The notes beneath the pieces are model-generated. The model was not told where the DNA came from, searched no databases, and saw only the letters and a program-made list of their open reading frames with translations. The translations under genes and the position numbers were made by a program. From positions 140,951 through 204,950 of the forward strand of contig JACPAV010000007.1 in assembly GCA_016180645.1 (NCBI GenBank): 64,000 nt of DNA, in the 5' to 3' direction. The stretch is from Nitrospirota bacterium. GTDB taxonomy: Bacteria > JACPQY01. Positions 9,006 through 17,777 of the stretch are shown here, in pieces; the stretch's first letter is position 1; every line of letters begins with the position of its first letter.

Positions 9006-10163
9006 GTGGATTTCGGCGTCCCGGATCAGCTGAAGGACATTCGCGCAGCCGTGCGGGATCTGTGCAAACAGTTCCCGGGGGAGTACTGGCGCGGTCTGGA
9101 ACCGGACCGATACCCTGAAGCATTCGTTTCCGCTCTCACGAAACATGGCTGGCTCGCGGCCCTAATCCCACAGCCGTACGGCGGCGCCGGTCTGGGACTA
9201 ACCGCCGCGAGTGTGATTCTCGAAGAGGTGAATGCATCCGGCTGCAACGCGGCGGCATGTCACGCCCAGATGTACATCATGGGCACACTGCTTCGTCACG
9301 GGAGCGAAGAACAGAAAAAGAAGTTCCTTCCGAAAATCGCCTCCGGTGAACTGAGACTCCAGGCGTTCGGTGTCACTGAACCCACCGTGGGTTCAGATAC
9401 CACCAAAATCCAGACGACCGCGGAACGGACGGGCGCCGGCTATGTCATCCGGGGACAGAAGATCTGGACCTCCCGCGCGGAATATTCCGATCTCATGCTG
9501 CTCCTGGCACGAACGACGCCGCTCGACAAGGTGAAGAAGAAGACGGAAGGGCTTTCCACGTTTCTCATCGACATGAAAGCCGCGGGGAAGAAGATGACCA
9601 TCAAGCCGATCAAGACGCTGATGAATCATTCCACTACGGAAATCTTTTTCGACGGAGTGGAAATCCCGGCGGACGCGTTGGTCGGCGAAGAAGGGAAAGG
9701 GTTCAAGTACATCCTGGACGGGATGAACGCCGAGCGGGTGCTCATTGCAGCTGAGTGCATCGGCGATGGACGGTGGTTCATCGAGAAGGCGGTCAAATAT
9801 GCCTCGGAGCGGGTTGTCTTTGGCAAACCGATCGGAGCCAATCAAGGCGTGCAGTTCCCGATAGCGCGCGCGCATGCGGCCATCGAGTCGGCAGACCTCA
9901 TGCGATACAAGGCGGCGTGGCTGTTCGAGAAGGGGCAACCGTGTGGGGCGGAGGCCAATACGGCGAAGCTTCTGGCATCTGAAGCCTCCTGGCAGGCCGC
10001 GAATGTCTGTCTCGATGCGCATGGGGGTTTCGGTTTTGCGCAGGAGTACGACGTGGAGCGGAAGTTCCGCGAGACACGGCTGTATTCGGTCGCGCCTATC
10101 TCGAACAATTTGATTCTGGCGTACTTGGGGGAGCATGTGCTCGGGCTTCCGCGTTCGTATTGA
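9006..10163 (+). CDS. Acyl-CoA dehydrogenase family protein
   Basis: A 385-residue flavoprotein of the acyl-CoA dehydrogenase superfamily. It has the N-terminal helical domain, the FAD/substrate motif [17 protein letters not shown], the [19 protein letters not shown] strand and the C-terminal [21 protein letters not shown]. In short- and medium-chain enzymes the catalytic Glu follows in a YEGT motif; here the aligned text is YSVAPIS, so a Pro replaces it. Such a variant may take its base from another helix or catalyse a different reaction. The start is a GTG at 9006 (MDFGVPDQ), which matches the family's usual N-terminus. It lies upstream of a CoA transferase, which suggests joint use in degradation of an acyl-CoA. 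Confidence 0.88.
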   Translation: MDFGVPDQLKDIRAAVRDLCKQFPGEYWRGLEPDRYPEAFVSALTKHGWLAALIPQPYGGAGLGLTAASVILEEVNASGCNAAACHAQMYIMGTLLRHGSEEQKKKFLPKIASGELRLQAFGVTEPTVGSDTTKIQTTAERTGAGYVIRGQKIWTSRAEYSDLMLLLARTTPLDKVKKKTEGLSTFLIDMKAAGKKMTIKPIKTLMNHSTTEIFFDGVEIPADALVGEEGKGFKYILDGMNAERVLIAAECIGDGRWFIEKAVKYASERVVFGKPIGANQGVQFPIARAHAAIESADLMRYKAAWLFEKGQPCGAEANTAKLLASEASWQAANVCLDAHGGFGFAQEYDVERKFRETRLYSVAPISNNLILAYLGEHVLGLPRSY

Positions 10164-10187
10164 GGGATCGGGAGGCCAGGGGTCCAT

Positions 10188-10215
10188 GAGATTGCTTCGC
10201 TGCACTCGCAATGAC
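10188..10215. repeat. Dispersed repeat with GAGATTGC...GCAATGAC ends, copy 1
   Basis: A 28-base element between the dehydrogenase and CoA transferase genes reads GAGATTGCTTCG, then CTGCACTCGCAATGAC. Its ends recur at 14082-14128 and 15698-15801. The ends are imperfect inverted repeats. This resembles widespread non-coding intergenic repeats of bacterial chromosomes. Confidence 0.55.
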
Positions 10216-10253
10216 ATTGGGGACGCCGGTCACAATCTTACTCGGCAGTCTTT

Positions 10254-11450
10254 ATGAGCCGGCCGCTAGACGGGATTCGCGTCCTGGATCTGACAACCTC
10301 CATAGCGGGACCGTATTGCACTTTGATTCTGGGAGCGCTCGGCGCCGACGTGATCAAGATCGAGCACCCTGAGCGAGGCGACGACACGAGAAGTTGGGGA
10401 CCCCCGTTCTGGAACGGCATCAGCGCGGCGTATCTCTCGATGAATGCGAACAAGAAATCACTGGCGGTGGATCTCAAGAAGCCATCGGGCCGGGACATCG
10501 TGCTGCGCCTTGCGGAGAAGGCCGACATCTTCGTACAGAACCTACGTCCCGGTGAAGTGGAGAGGCTTGGACTTGGATTTGATGTGGTGAAGAGTCGAAA
10601 TAGCCGGGTGATCTACTGCTCGATCGGGGCCTACGGCGATCGCGGCCCGCTGAAAGACCAACCGGGGTACGATCCGCTGATGCAGGCTGCGGCGGGAATC
10701 ATGAGCGTCACGGGTGAACCGGAGCGCCCACCGTCGCGAGCAGGGGTATCTGTGGTGGATCAAGGGACGGGGATGTGGGCCGTGATCGCCATCCTCTCGG
10801 CCCTCCGGGTACGGGACACCGCCGGAGCGCAGCACGTCAAGACTTCGCTTTACGAAGTGGCGGTCAATTGGCTCGCGTTTCAGATTGCGGGCTATTTGGG
10901 TACGGGAAACACGCCCAGACCCATGGGCTCGGCGCTGGGCTTGATCGCGCCCTACGAGGCGTTCCAAGCAGGTGATGGATGGCTCATGCTGGCTGCGGGG
11001 AACGATCGACAGTTCGCAGCCCTGTGCAGGTTGCTCGGAATGGAATCTTGGGTTTCCGACCCGCGGTTCAAATCGAACCCTGATCGGGTGGCCCATCGGG
11101 CCGTTTTGTCGGCATCCATAGCGGACAAGATTCGGGGTGAGGCCGTTCAGGTGTGGCTGGAACGTCTGCGTGGCGCCGGCGTTCCTGCCGCCCCGGTTCA
11201 GGACATCGCGCAGGTCGTGTCCCATCCCCAAACCGAAGCGACGGAAATCCTCAAGGCGCTGCCGCATCCCAAGATTCCAGAACAACGACTGGTCCGATTT
11301 CCTCTGGATCTGGGCGGGGTCTCCGTCGATCATGTATCTCCGGCGCCCTCGCTGGGAGAGGATTCGGCAGCCATTCTTGCGGCGGCCGGATATTCACCGG
11401 CTGAAACCCAACTTTTCATTTTGGAAGGGGTCGTTCGTGGAGATTCTTGA
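10254..11450 (+). CDS. Class III CoA transferase (CaiB/BaiF family)
   Basis: The product (398 aa) transfers CoA between a CoA thioester and a free acid. The family hallmarks are RVLDLTTSIAGPYCT at the N-terminus, LGADVIKIE, and the catalytic aspartate in VVDQGTG. That residue is Asp169, the same number as in formyl-CoA transferase. The C-terminal part (PVQDIAQVVSHPQTEA) also fits. It follows the acyl-CoA dehydrogenase by 90 bases and overlaps the next gene by 14, so the three may form one transcript. The substrate is unknown. Confidence 0.88.
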   Translation: MSRPLDGIRVLDLTTSIAGPYCTLILGALGADVIKIEHPERGDDTRSWGPPFWNGISAAYLSMNANKKSLAVDLKKPSGRDIVLRLAEKADIFVQNLRPGEVERLGLGFDVVKSRNSRVIYCSIGAYGDRGPLKDQPGYDPLMQAAAGIMSVTGEPERPPSRAGVSVVDQGTGMWAVIAILSALRVRDTAGAQHVKTSLYEVAVNWLAFQIAGYLGTGNTPRPMGSALGLIAPYEAFQAGDGWLMLAAGNDRQFAALCRLLGMESWVSDPRFKSNPDRVAHRAVLSASIADKIRGEAVQVWLERLRGAGVPAAPVQDIAQVVSHPQTEATEILKALPHPKIPEQRLVRFPLDLGGVSVDHVSPAPSLGEDSAAILAAAGYSPAETQLFILEGVVRGDS

Positions 11451-12600
11451 GCTTGACGGCCGCAGTTGGTTGCGCGAGTTCTTTCAGATCCAGTTGGAGG
11501 TCTACCGGAACGATGCGAATTTCGTGGCCCCGCTTAGAGTCGAACGAAAACACTTCTTCAACCCTGAGAAGAATCCCTTTTTCAAGCATGCCGAGTGCAG
11601 CTACATCGTGGCTCGGGAAGGAAATCGGCCCTTGGGGTGCCTGATCGCCTTCATCGACCGGGCCTTCGCAAACTTTCACAAGGAGGACACGGCCCACTTT
11701 GGGTTTTTCGAAACCACGAACGATCCCAAAGTCTCCGGCGCCCTCATAGGGGCAGCTCTCGATTTCGCAAAGAGGAAGGGAATGAAAACACTGAGGGGCC
11801 CGTTCAATTTCTCGACCAATCATGAGTGTGGACTCCTCGTTGACGGATTCGGTTCAACGCCCATGATTCTTATGACCTACAATCCCGCCTACTACGTAAA
11901 GCTGTTGGAGGCTGAAGGCTTGACCAAGGCGATGGATCTTCTGGCCTACCGGCTGGATGCGAAACCGCTGCCCCCTGCGCTTCGCTCCGGGGACGGCGAG
12001 GTGAATCGCCATGGGACCCTCGCGCCGCCCGAACCCTTGAAAGCGGTCGCGCAGAGTGTCGGGCAGAAGCAGGGCGTCCGTGTTCGCAATATGCGAAAAC
12101 GGGAGTTCGACACCATCGTCGATTTCTTCGGCGAGGTGTACAACGACGCGTGGAGCAAGAACTGGGGATTTGTGCCGATGGACCGTGAAGAGTTCCGATT
12201 CGTCGCGTGGGGCCTGAAGTACTTTCTGGATGAGGACCTGTGCTACTGGCTTGAACTGGACGGCAAGCCGATCGGCCTTTCGATTACCATTCCCGATTAC
12301 AATGTGCCCCTGCGCCCAATGCAGGGGAAGATCCTGCCCTTTGGGCTGCTGAAGTTCCTTGCGGCCCGAAAGCGGATAAATTCAGCCCGTGTGTTCGCCC
12401 TTGGTGTGAGGAAGGAGTTCCACGATCAAGCCTTTGCCTCATTGCTGTACCTCAAGACGTGGGAAGAAGTGTTGAAGCGCGGCTACGAATGGGTCGAGAT
12501 GTCGTGGATTTTGGAATCCAACCCCCGCATGCGCCGCGCCATCGAGATGGCCGGCGGGAAGGTTTACAAGACCTATCGGGTATTCGAGCGAAAGGTCTGA
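11437..12600 (+). CDS. GNAT-like N-acyltransferase family protein (uncharacterised)
   Basis: The protein (387 aa) belongs to a widespread uncharacterised family related to GNAT acyltransferases. Recognisable blocks are FVAPLRVERKHFFNPEKNPFF, then LRGPFNFSTNHECGLLVDGF and a C-terminal EMSWILESNPRMRRAIEMAG. The frame is open further upstream inside the CoA transferase gene, but the GTG at 11437 is chosen because GGAAGGGG lies directly before it and the family homology begins there (VEILELDGR). Overlap with the CoA transferase gene (14 bases) points to translational coupling. The acceptor and donor are unknown; a lipid-linked role is a guess from context. Confidence 0.75.
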   Translation: MEILELDGRSWLREFFQIQLEVYRNDANFVAPLRVERKHFFNPEKNPFFKHAECSYIVAREGNRPLGCLIAFIDRAFANFHKEDTAHFGFFETTNDPKVSGALIGAALDFAKRKGMKTLRGPFNFSTNHECGLLVDGFGSTPMILMTYNPAYYVKLLEAEGLTKAMDLLAYRLDAKPLPPALRSGDGEVNRHGTLAPPEPLKAVAQSVGQKQGVRVRNMRKREFDTIVDFFGEVYNDAWSKNWGFVPMDREEFRFVAWGLKYFLDEDLCYWLELDGKPIGLSITIPDYNVPLRPMQGKILPFGLLKFLAARKRINSARVFALGVRKEFHDQAFASLLYLKTWEEVLKRGYEWVEMSWILESNPRMRRAIEMAGGKVYKTYRVFERKV

Positions 12601-12640
12601 TTGCGCTTGGGAGGTCGCCCGGGGATCCCGTTTGTCGGGG

Positions 12641-12669
12641 TTGACGAATACACATTGAACTGGCATTCT
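12641..12669 (+). promoter_or_regulatory. Candidate weak promoter of vapBC
   Basis: A TTGACG hexamer at 12641-12646 is followed after 17 bases by CATTCT (12664-12669), a poor -10. A better -10 (TATACA, 12669-12674) has a spacing that is too long. The site is 25-50 bases before vapB, where an autoregulated toxin-antitoxin promoter is expected. Confidence 0.35.
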
Positions 12670-12694
12670 ATACACACGGGAAGGAGAGATGGCG

Positions 12695-12898
12695 ATGCGG
12701 ACGAATATCGTGATCGATGACAACTTGATGGCGCGAGCTCAGCGCGCGGCGGGACTCCCCACGAAGAGGGCTACCGTCGAAGCGGGTTTGCAGCTCCTTC
12801 TTCAGATCAAGGCACAAGAAGGCCTACGTCGGTTGAGAGGGAACATCCGCTGGATCGGCGACTTGAATCGGATGCGCAGGTCTCGTTCGGAGCGCTGA
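12695..12898 (+). CDS. vapB: VapB-type antitoxin
   Basis: A 67-residue antitoxin of the VapB family that should bind and neutralise the PIN toxin encoded next and repress the operon. The N-terminus MRTNIVIDDNLM is the usual ribbon-helix-helix-like start, and RGNIRWIGDLNRMR is the usual C-terminal toxin-binding end. Two ATGs are present (12689 and 12695). AAGGAG ends 2 bases before the first but 8 bases before the second, and family members begin MRTN, so 12695 is chosen. The stop overlaps the probable vapC start. Confidence 0.85.
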   Translation: MRTNIVIDDNLMARAQRAAGLPTKRATVEAGLQLLLQIKAQEGLRRLRGNIRWIGDLNRMRRSRSER

Positions 12899-13302
12899 TC
12901 CCGCTGGTTATCGTTGATACGACGGTCTGGATCGACTACTTCCGGGGAACGCCAACTCCTCACACACGGTGGCTTGACCTTGAACTTGGACGTCAGCGAC
13001 TTGGGATTACCGACCTCATTTTATGTGAGGTGCTCCAAGGCATTCCGGACGATCGGACCTTCGATCGGGTGCGGGGGGAGTTGACTTCGCTCGAAGGGTT
13101 CGCGACGGGTGGGATGGATTTCGCGATGGAGGCCGTCAGAAACTACCGTCGGCTCCGTGCCCACGGGAAGACCGTGCGCAAGACGATGGACGTGTGGATT
13201 GCCACTTTCTGCATTCGTGAGGGACATTCACTCCTTCACAACGACCGTGATTTCGACGCGTTCGAGCGTTTTCTGGGCCTCTCCGTCATCCATCCCGACT
13301 AA
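12895..13302 (+). CDS. vapC: VapC-type PIN-domain ribonuclease toxin, non-ATG start
   Basis: A PIN-domain RNase: VIVDTTVWIDYFRG near the N-terminus (first Asp), LILCEVLQG (Glu), KTMDVWIATFC (Asp) and HNDRDFDAF (Asp) form the acidic Mg2+ site. The frame has no ATG, GTG or TTG near the domain start; the first GTG (13030) would remove the first catalytic Asp. I therefore place the start at a CTG: 12895 (CTGA, overlapping the vapB stop, GGAG just before it) or 12904. The product would be about 135 residues, normal for VapC. Alternatively the start codon has mutated and the toxin is silent. Confidence 0.78.
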   Translation: MIPLVIVDTTVWIDYFRGTPTPHTRWLDLELGRQRLGITDLILCEVLQGIPDDRTFDRVRGELTSLEGFATGGMDFAMEAVRNYRRLRAHGKTVRKTMDVWIATFCIREGHSLLHNDRDFDAFERFLGLSVIHPD

Positions 13303-13353
13303 CGCCTACTGCGCGGCGGAGACCCCGATGGGGGCCGCTCCGGACTCCTGTCC

Positions 13354-14007
13354 TCACGCGGCACTACCCCATCCTTGGGGGGCGCATGTTACGCCGGTGC
13401 CGCCGAGGCCGCAGTAGCCCATGGGGTTCTTGGCGAGGTACTGCTGGTGGTAGTCCTCGGCGTAGTAGAACTGCGGTGCGGACAGAATCTCAGTGGTGAT
13501 CGCCCCGTATCCGGCGGTCTTGAGCGCGCGCTGGAAATCGTCGCGTGAAGCTTCGGCGGGGCGCTTCTGCTCCGGCGAGTAGGCGTAGATTCCGGATCGG
13601 TACTGGGTACCGACATCATTGCCCTGACGCATGCCCTGGGTGGGATCGTGACTTTCCCAGAAGATTTTGAGGAGGTCGGTGTACCGAACCGCGGCGGGAT
13701 CGAAAACGACTCGCACCACTTCCGCGTGGCCGGTCCGTCCGGAGCAGATTTCCTCGTAGGTGGGATTCGGGGTGTGACCTGCGGCGTATCCGACGGCAGT
13801 GGAATAGACGCCAGGAGCCGACCAATACTTTTTCTCGGCGCCCCAGAAACATCCCATGCCGAACATGGCCAACTCCTTGCCGGGAAACGGCGGCGAGAGG
13901 GGATTCCCGTTGACATAGTGACGGGAAGGCACGCGCATGGGTTCTGTCCTCCCCGGCAGGGCTTCATCCTTCGACGGCACTCGCAATTTGTTTGACTTGC
14001 CAAACAT
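13354..14007 (-). CDS. msrA: Peptide-methionine (S)-S-oxide reductase MsrA
   Basis: The 217-residue enzyme reduces methionine-S-sulfoxide in proteins. The active site GCFWGAE holds Cys53, and resolving cysteines Cys199 and Cys208 lie in [12 protein letters not shown], as in the E. coli-type three-Cys enzyme. The motifs [24 protein letters not shown] and the SHDPTQ...DVGTQYRS block are intact. The ATG at 14007 is preceded by GGAGGCAAC. There is no signal peptide, so it is cytoplasmic. An MsrB partner is not in the window. Confidence 0.95.
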   Translation of the reverse strand: MFGKSNKLRVPSKDEALPGRTEPMRVPSRHYVNGNPLSPPFPGKELAMFGMGCFWGAEKKYWSAPGVYSTAVGYAAGHTPNPTYEEICSGRTGHAEVVRVVFDPAAVRYTDLLKIFWESHDPTQGMRQGNDVGTQYRSGIYAYSPEQKRPAEASRDDFQRALKTAGYGAITTEILSAPQFYYAEDYHQQYLAKNPMGYCGLGGTGVTCAPQGWGSAA

Positions 14008-14081
14008 GGTGTTGCCTCCCTCGATGAATGGGTGAAGGTGCAGGGCCGAATGTTACTGGAGAAGTCCACAATGACGGGCGG

Positions 14082-14128
14082 GAGATTGCCACGTCATCCG
14101 CCTTCCGGCGGATTTGACTCGCGATGAC
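14082..14128. repeat. Dispersed repeat with GAGATTGC...GCGATGAC ends, copy 2
   Basis: Between msrA and aroD lies a second member of the repeat family: GAGATTGCC at 14082 and TCGCGATGAC ending at 14128. Between the ends is a hairpin, ATCCGCC-TTCC-GGCGGAT. It fills most of the short intergenic region. Confidence 0.5.
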
Positions 14129-14145
14129 CTCCGCCTCGGTCGTGG

Positions 14146-14859
14146 CTACAATCTTCGCGCGATGTCGCGGAAGTTGGGGAGAGAGTACTGGCCGGGAGCG
14201 GTGGGGGAGTCGAGGTAGGCGTAGGCCCAGCGGGAGCCGAAGAGGGGCGCGAGAAGACGCAGAGGCCGGGCGAGGTCGCCCATCGGAATGGCGACGAGGG
14301 GTGTCTTTCGGTTTTTCAAGGCGAAATTGAGGAGGCGGAGCGCGTCCTCCAACGAAGCCGCGTGACATGCGATTTTCACAACGTCGGCTTTGGCGGACTT
14401 GGCCTTCTTGAGCCACGAGATGAGCACCGAATCCGGGGGCGTCCTCTTGAAATCGTGAACCGAAACCACCAGCGTCTTCTTCCGCTGTGCGCAGAGGGCA
14501 GCGACTTTTCCGGCGATCAGAGAAGCCAGTTCAACGTCGATCCCTTCGACTTCCTCCGCCAGGCAGTCGAAGAGAAAATACCGCTGCTTGTCGTCCAGCG
14601 ATTTCGATAGTGGTCCGCCCCCTTCCTTGTTGGAGCGAACCGTCAGCAGGAAGGGGCACGGAAGAACGGCCTTGAGTGATTGAACCATGCGAAGGTATTC
14701 CGGGAGCGGTTTCGGATCGAAATGGTCGAGCCGAACTTCCACGAGGTCCGGCCCCCATGAACGCCACGTGGGAAACATCTTCTCAGTGCCCTTCCCCGTG
14801 TACACCCCGGCCACAGGAAACTGGACATTGAACGTGAAGCGCCCTATCGTGGTGGCCAT
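14146..14859 (-). CDS. aroD: Type I 3-dehydroquinate dehydratase AroD
   Basis: Third step of the shikimate pathway, dehydration of 3-dehydroquinate through a Schiff base. The key residues are visible: E41 and R43 (EVRLD), R75 (TVRS), His135 in VSVHDF, Schiff-base Lys162 in VKIACHA, and Q224 in APGQYSL. Length 237 aa is normal for the type I enzyme. It is divergent from the hydrolase at 14915; aroK lies 12 kb away in this window, so the pathway genes are scattered. Confidence 0.93.
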   Translation of the reverse strand: MATTIGRFTFNVQFPVAGVYTGKGTEKMFPTWRSWGPDLVEVRLDHFDPKPLPEYLRMVQSLKAVLPCPFLLTVRSNKEGGGPLSKSLDDKQRYFLFDCLAEEVEGIDVELASLIAGKVAALCAQRKKTLVVSVHDFKRTPPDSVLISWLKKAKSAKADVVKIACHAASLEDALRLLNFALKNRKTPLVAIPMGDLARPLRLLAPLFGSRWAYAYLDSPTAPGQYSLPNFRDIARRL

Positions 14860-14914
14860 GCGGGAAAGGTTAGCACTACTCCGCCGCTTTTCGTAGGTCC
14901 GGTCTCAGGCGAAC

Positions 14915-15673
14915 ATGCAGAGCAAAATCAGTTTCAAGAACTCGAAGAACCAGTTGCTTTCGGGCGTGGTTCACGTGGGGAGCGAGGGGAAGAACCGGCC
15001 GTGGGTGATCTTGTGTCACGGCATGTTTTCCAGCAAGGAGGGGCGGAAAGCGAGGGCGCTGGCGGAGCGGTGCGAGGGGGCCGGATTGAACGCACTTCGG
15101 TTTGACTTCACTTCCTGCGGGGAGTCGGAGGGTGAACCGGGGCTGATCCTTTACGGCCAACAGGTGCGTGATGTTTCCTCCGCGGTCGATTTTCTCGAGG
15201 ACGGGTATACCCCTTCGAGGTTGAGTTTGGTCGGTTCCAGCATGGGTGCCGCCACGGCGATCCTCCATGCGGCTCGGAGACCCTACAAGCTCGCCTGTGT
15301 CGTCCTCATCGCCTCGCCATCCAGCACGTTGCAGTATGTAAACGACTTCATGTCCGAGGATCAGGTTCGGGAATGGAAGAAGACCGGGATGTGGGAGTCC
15401 GGCGCGAACCGTGTGCGTTACGAATTCGCGGATGATGCGCGGCCATTCAATATTCTGGAGTCGGCCCGCCTTCTCCATCTCCCCACGCTGGTCCTCCACG
15501 GGAGCGGCGACGAGCTTGTTCCGCTGAAGTGCGCCCAGGAGATCTATGCCGCGCTGCCGAAGACGCGCAGTCTGACCATTCTGAACAAGGCGGACCACCA
15601 GTTCACGAAGGAGGAAGATCGTGAAAGGGTGGTGAAGCTGACCGTGGAATGGTGCCGGACGTTCGGGGCGTAG
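14915..15673 (+). CDS. Alpha/beta hydrolase (serine aminopeptidase/lysophospholipase-like)
   Basis: A 252-residue single-domain hydrolase with no signal peptide. The oxyanion motif CHGMFSSK comes early, the nucleophile is Ser109 in GSSMG, the acid Asp199 in HGSGDELVP and the base His228 in KADHQF. RFDFTSCGESEG is typical of the serine aminopeptidase S33/BAAT-like group. The substrate is unknown. It is transcribed away from aroD. Confidence 0.85.
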   Translation: MQSKISFKNSKNQLLSGVVHVGSEGKNRPWVILCHGMFSSKEGRKARALAERCEGAGLNALRFDFTSCGESEGEPGLILYGQQVRDVSSAVDFLEDGYTPSRLSLVGSSMGAATAILHAARRPYKLACVVLIASPSSTLQYVNDFMSEDQVREWKKTGMWESGANRVRYEFADDARPFNILESARLLHLPTLVLHGSGDELVPLKCAQEIYAALPKTRSLTILNKADHQFTKEEDRERVVKLTVEWCRTFGA

Positions 15674-15697
15674 TCGGTTGTTCTGCAAATGATTGTA

Positions 15698-15801
15698 GAG
15701 ATTGCTTCAGTCCGGGCCAGGATGCCCGTCCTTCGCAATGACGCTTGCTGGGAGTCGTTGCGAGCGAAGCCCCGCTTAGCGGGGCGAAGCGAAGCAACCT
15801 C
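15698..15801. repeat. Pair of dispersed GAGATTGC-type repeats in opposite orientation, copies 3 and 4
   Basis: The intergenic region holds one copy in plus orientation (15698-15742, GAGATTGCTTC to CGCAATGAC) and one in minus orientation (15754-15801, GTCGTTGCGAGCG to GAAGCAACCTC). The second contains the hairpin GCCCCGC-TTA-GCGGGGC. Together they form a larger inverted arrangement between two convergent genes. Confidence 0.55.
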
Positions 15802-15840
15802 GATCCCTGATACTCCGCCGACTCTTTTTCTTCGGAGCGT

Positions 15841-16311
15841 TTACTCGATGACGAATTCGGTGAAGTAGACTTTCTTGAGACCGCGGGGCGGGAGCGTGTT
15901 CCGGATCGCCTCGAAGATGGCGTAGCGCAAGTCATCGCGGGCGAAGGAGTTGAGGAGGTCGTTGGAAGATCGGTCGGCCAGGATCAGAATGATGTAGTCC
16001 TGGTATTCGTGCATGCGCCCCTCGGCTTCCCTCCGGGTTTCCGGGGAATCCAGATCGAGTACAACCACCAGTCTCAGCTTCTGACGGTCCGTCAGCGTGC
16101 CGGTGGTCGGAGGCAGGGTGAGGATCGTGGGGGCGTTCGTGGCGGCCGCTTCCGGGGCCTCGATTCCGCTCGGAACGAGGGCGGCCGCCGCTCCAAGCGG
16201 CACCTCTGCGGACTTCGTCGAGGCCGCCGATTTTTCAGGCGGTGTTCCCGGTTTCTTGCAGGAAGGTGCAAGGAGGAGCGCGGCAAGCGCGGCCACCGAC
16301 CAGATTTTCAT
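15841..16311 (-). CDS. FliL-like lipoprotein
   Basis: The start at 16311 (MKIWSVAALAALLLAPSC) gives a 156-residue protein with a lipoprotein signal ending at Cys18, then a low-complexity Ala/Pro/Glu linker and a C-terminal domain. That domain (RLVVVLDLDSPETRREAEGR, then LLNSFARDDLRYAIFEAIRN and VYFTEFVIE) resembles FliL, the flagellar basal-body stator-associated protein. Classical FliL has an N-terminal membrane helix; here a lipid anchor would replace it. The start ATG overlaps the stop of the DUF2851 gene in an ATGA, so translation is coupled, an odd partner for a flagellar protein. Confidence 0.65.
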   Translation of the reverse strand: MKIWSVAALAALLLAPSCKKPGTPPEKSAASTKSAEVPLGAAAALVPSGIEAPEAAATNAPTILTLPPTTGTLTDRQKLRLVVVLDLDSPETRREAEGRMHEYQDYIILILADRSSNDLLNSFARDDLRYAIFEAIRNTLPPRGLKKVYFTEFVIE

Positions 16312-17777
16312 GAGCGGGCAATCTCCATCAATGAGGAGGGTATGGGGCAACGCTCGCATCCGTCAAGCCCTTTCGAGCAGAAATCTTCGTAGATGCGGTG
16401 GAGCCCCTGCTGGAAGCGGGCCGAACGGAGCAAGGGATTTCCTTTGGCTGCCGGAGTCCGGAGGGAACGCCCCCCTCGGGTGAGCGAACTTCCGAACATC
16501 CGCCTTACTGCGGCCCTCTCGATGCGGTTCTCCGGAAGGCGCGGTGTGACTTCAAAAAGGGCATGCGCGGCCTTCTCGCGCTCGATCGAATTCTCATGGC
16601 GCGCCCAAGCCGAGGCGAACGGGAGCAGAAAATTCAGAAGGAGAATGTCCCGCGTATCGGCTCCGATTCGAGGAGCCGAAATCCCATGGCGACTCACACT
16701 CTGAAGGAGGGCGCACTTGGCCGGGCGAGGGATAAGCATCCCGAGTCCTTCCCGAAGGCGCTGAAGGCCCTTCCGAGGCGATTCGGCGGGATCGAGGGCT
16801 CGGATCATCTGTTCGAGAACCAGCCAACCCCGATCCAGAAACAGCGTAAGGAGCGTGTGCGTGATGAAGGCCACGCGGCGAGGATGGGAAAGGCTGGGTC
16901 GGGCGCTTCGGCGGGGGGATCCATCCAATCCGGAACGAAGGGCTCCCATCAGAAGTCTCTCCGTGCGCTCCTCCGCCGGGAGGGGACCGCCCTCCATAAG
17001 GGCGCGGAGACCGACATTTCGACATGCGAGGGCGGCGTGCAGGTAGGTTTCGCGAAAACCGCCGAAGCCCCAGTTCTCCACCCATGAGCAGACGAAGGCT
17101 TCGGAGAGGGAAGCCGACTCGCCAATCCAGCGTTGCGCGCGGCGGATTTTCGTCTCGAACCGCGCATCGGCGGCCTTCGAGATCCAATCCATCATCTTTT
17201 TCCGGGCAGGGCCCGCGTCGGCGATGTGCGGGTGGCAGAAACCCAAAGCCGAAGGGGAACGCCCCGGATAGTGCTCGGGATCGATTTCTCCCACAAGATC
17301 TTCAAGAGGTCGTACCAGACATTCCTCCAGTATGGCTTGCGGGATCGCCTTGTCCGAAAAATTGCGCGGCGGGGAAGAGCCGGATCCCCTCCATAGGGCC
17401 GCGTGCAGCACAACGCCGTTGTAGGCCTTGTCGGCCCCGTGACCGTGGGTCTTCCAGTCGCCTGCCCGGAGGTGCAACTCCACATCGCCCGTAACCTGTC
17501 GCTCACCGATCCTCAGCCGCGCCTGGGTGAAGTCCGGTCCCGGACCGACGTTCCAGAATCCGGGAAACTCGACCACGATGCGATCACCGCCCTCGGAGGC
17601 GAGGAGCCGTGGGATGAAGAGCTGGTCGTACCAGAGGCACCGAAGAAAACTTTCAGAGACGGGGGGCCGCGCTTCTCCGGTCCGTGACGTCTCGCGGAGC
17701 TCGGATGGCTGGGGCGCGTAGCGGTGGACCCACTCTTCGTACTCTGCGGCGTAGTTGACCTGGGAGTGGGGGGCCAT
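16308..17777 (-). CDS. DUF2851 family protein
   Basis: A 489-residue protein of the DUF2851 family. Signature blocks are FLRCLWYDQLFIPRLL, FPGFWNVGPGPDFTQA, GDVELHLRAGDWKTHGH and YNGVVLHAALW near the N-terminus, and YEDFCSKGLDGCERCPI at the end. The function is unknown; family members are cytoplasmic and the conserved His, Asp and C-terminal Cys suggest metal binding, which is inference. It overlaps hisE upstream (TGATG) and the FliL-like gene downstream (ATGA). Confidence 0.85.
   Translation of the reverse strand: MAPHSQVNYAAEYEEWVHRYAPQPSELRETSRTGEARPPVSESFLRCLWYDQLFIPRLLASEGGDRIVVEFPGFWNVGPGPDFTQARLRIGERQVTGDVELHLRAGDWKTHGHGADKAYNGVVLHAALWRGSGSSPPRNFSDKAIPQAILEECLVRPLEDLVGEIDPEHYPGRSPSALGFCHPHIADAGPARKKMMDWISKAADARFETKIRRAQRWIGESASLSEAFVCSWVENWGFGGFRETYLHAALACRNVGLRALMEGGPLPAEERTERLLMGALRSGLDGSPRRSARPSLSHPRRVAFITHTLLTLFLDRGWLVLEQMIRALDPAESPRKGLQRLREGLGMLIPRPAKCALLQSVSRHGISAPRIGADTRDILLLNFLLPFASAWARHENSIEREKAAHALFEVTPRLPENRIERAAVRRMFGSSLTRGGRSLRTPAAKGNPLLRSARFQQGLHRIYEDFCSKGLDGCERCPIPSSLMEIARS

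Noticed and set aside
12664..12674. TATACA as the -10 of vapBC
   Set aside because: Its distance from TTGACG (22 bases) is too long for a normal sigma-70 promoter.
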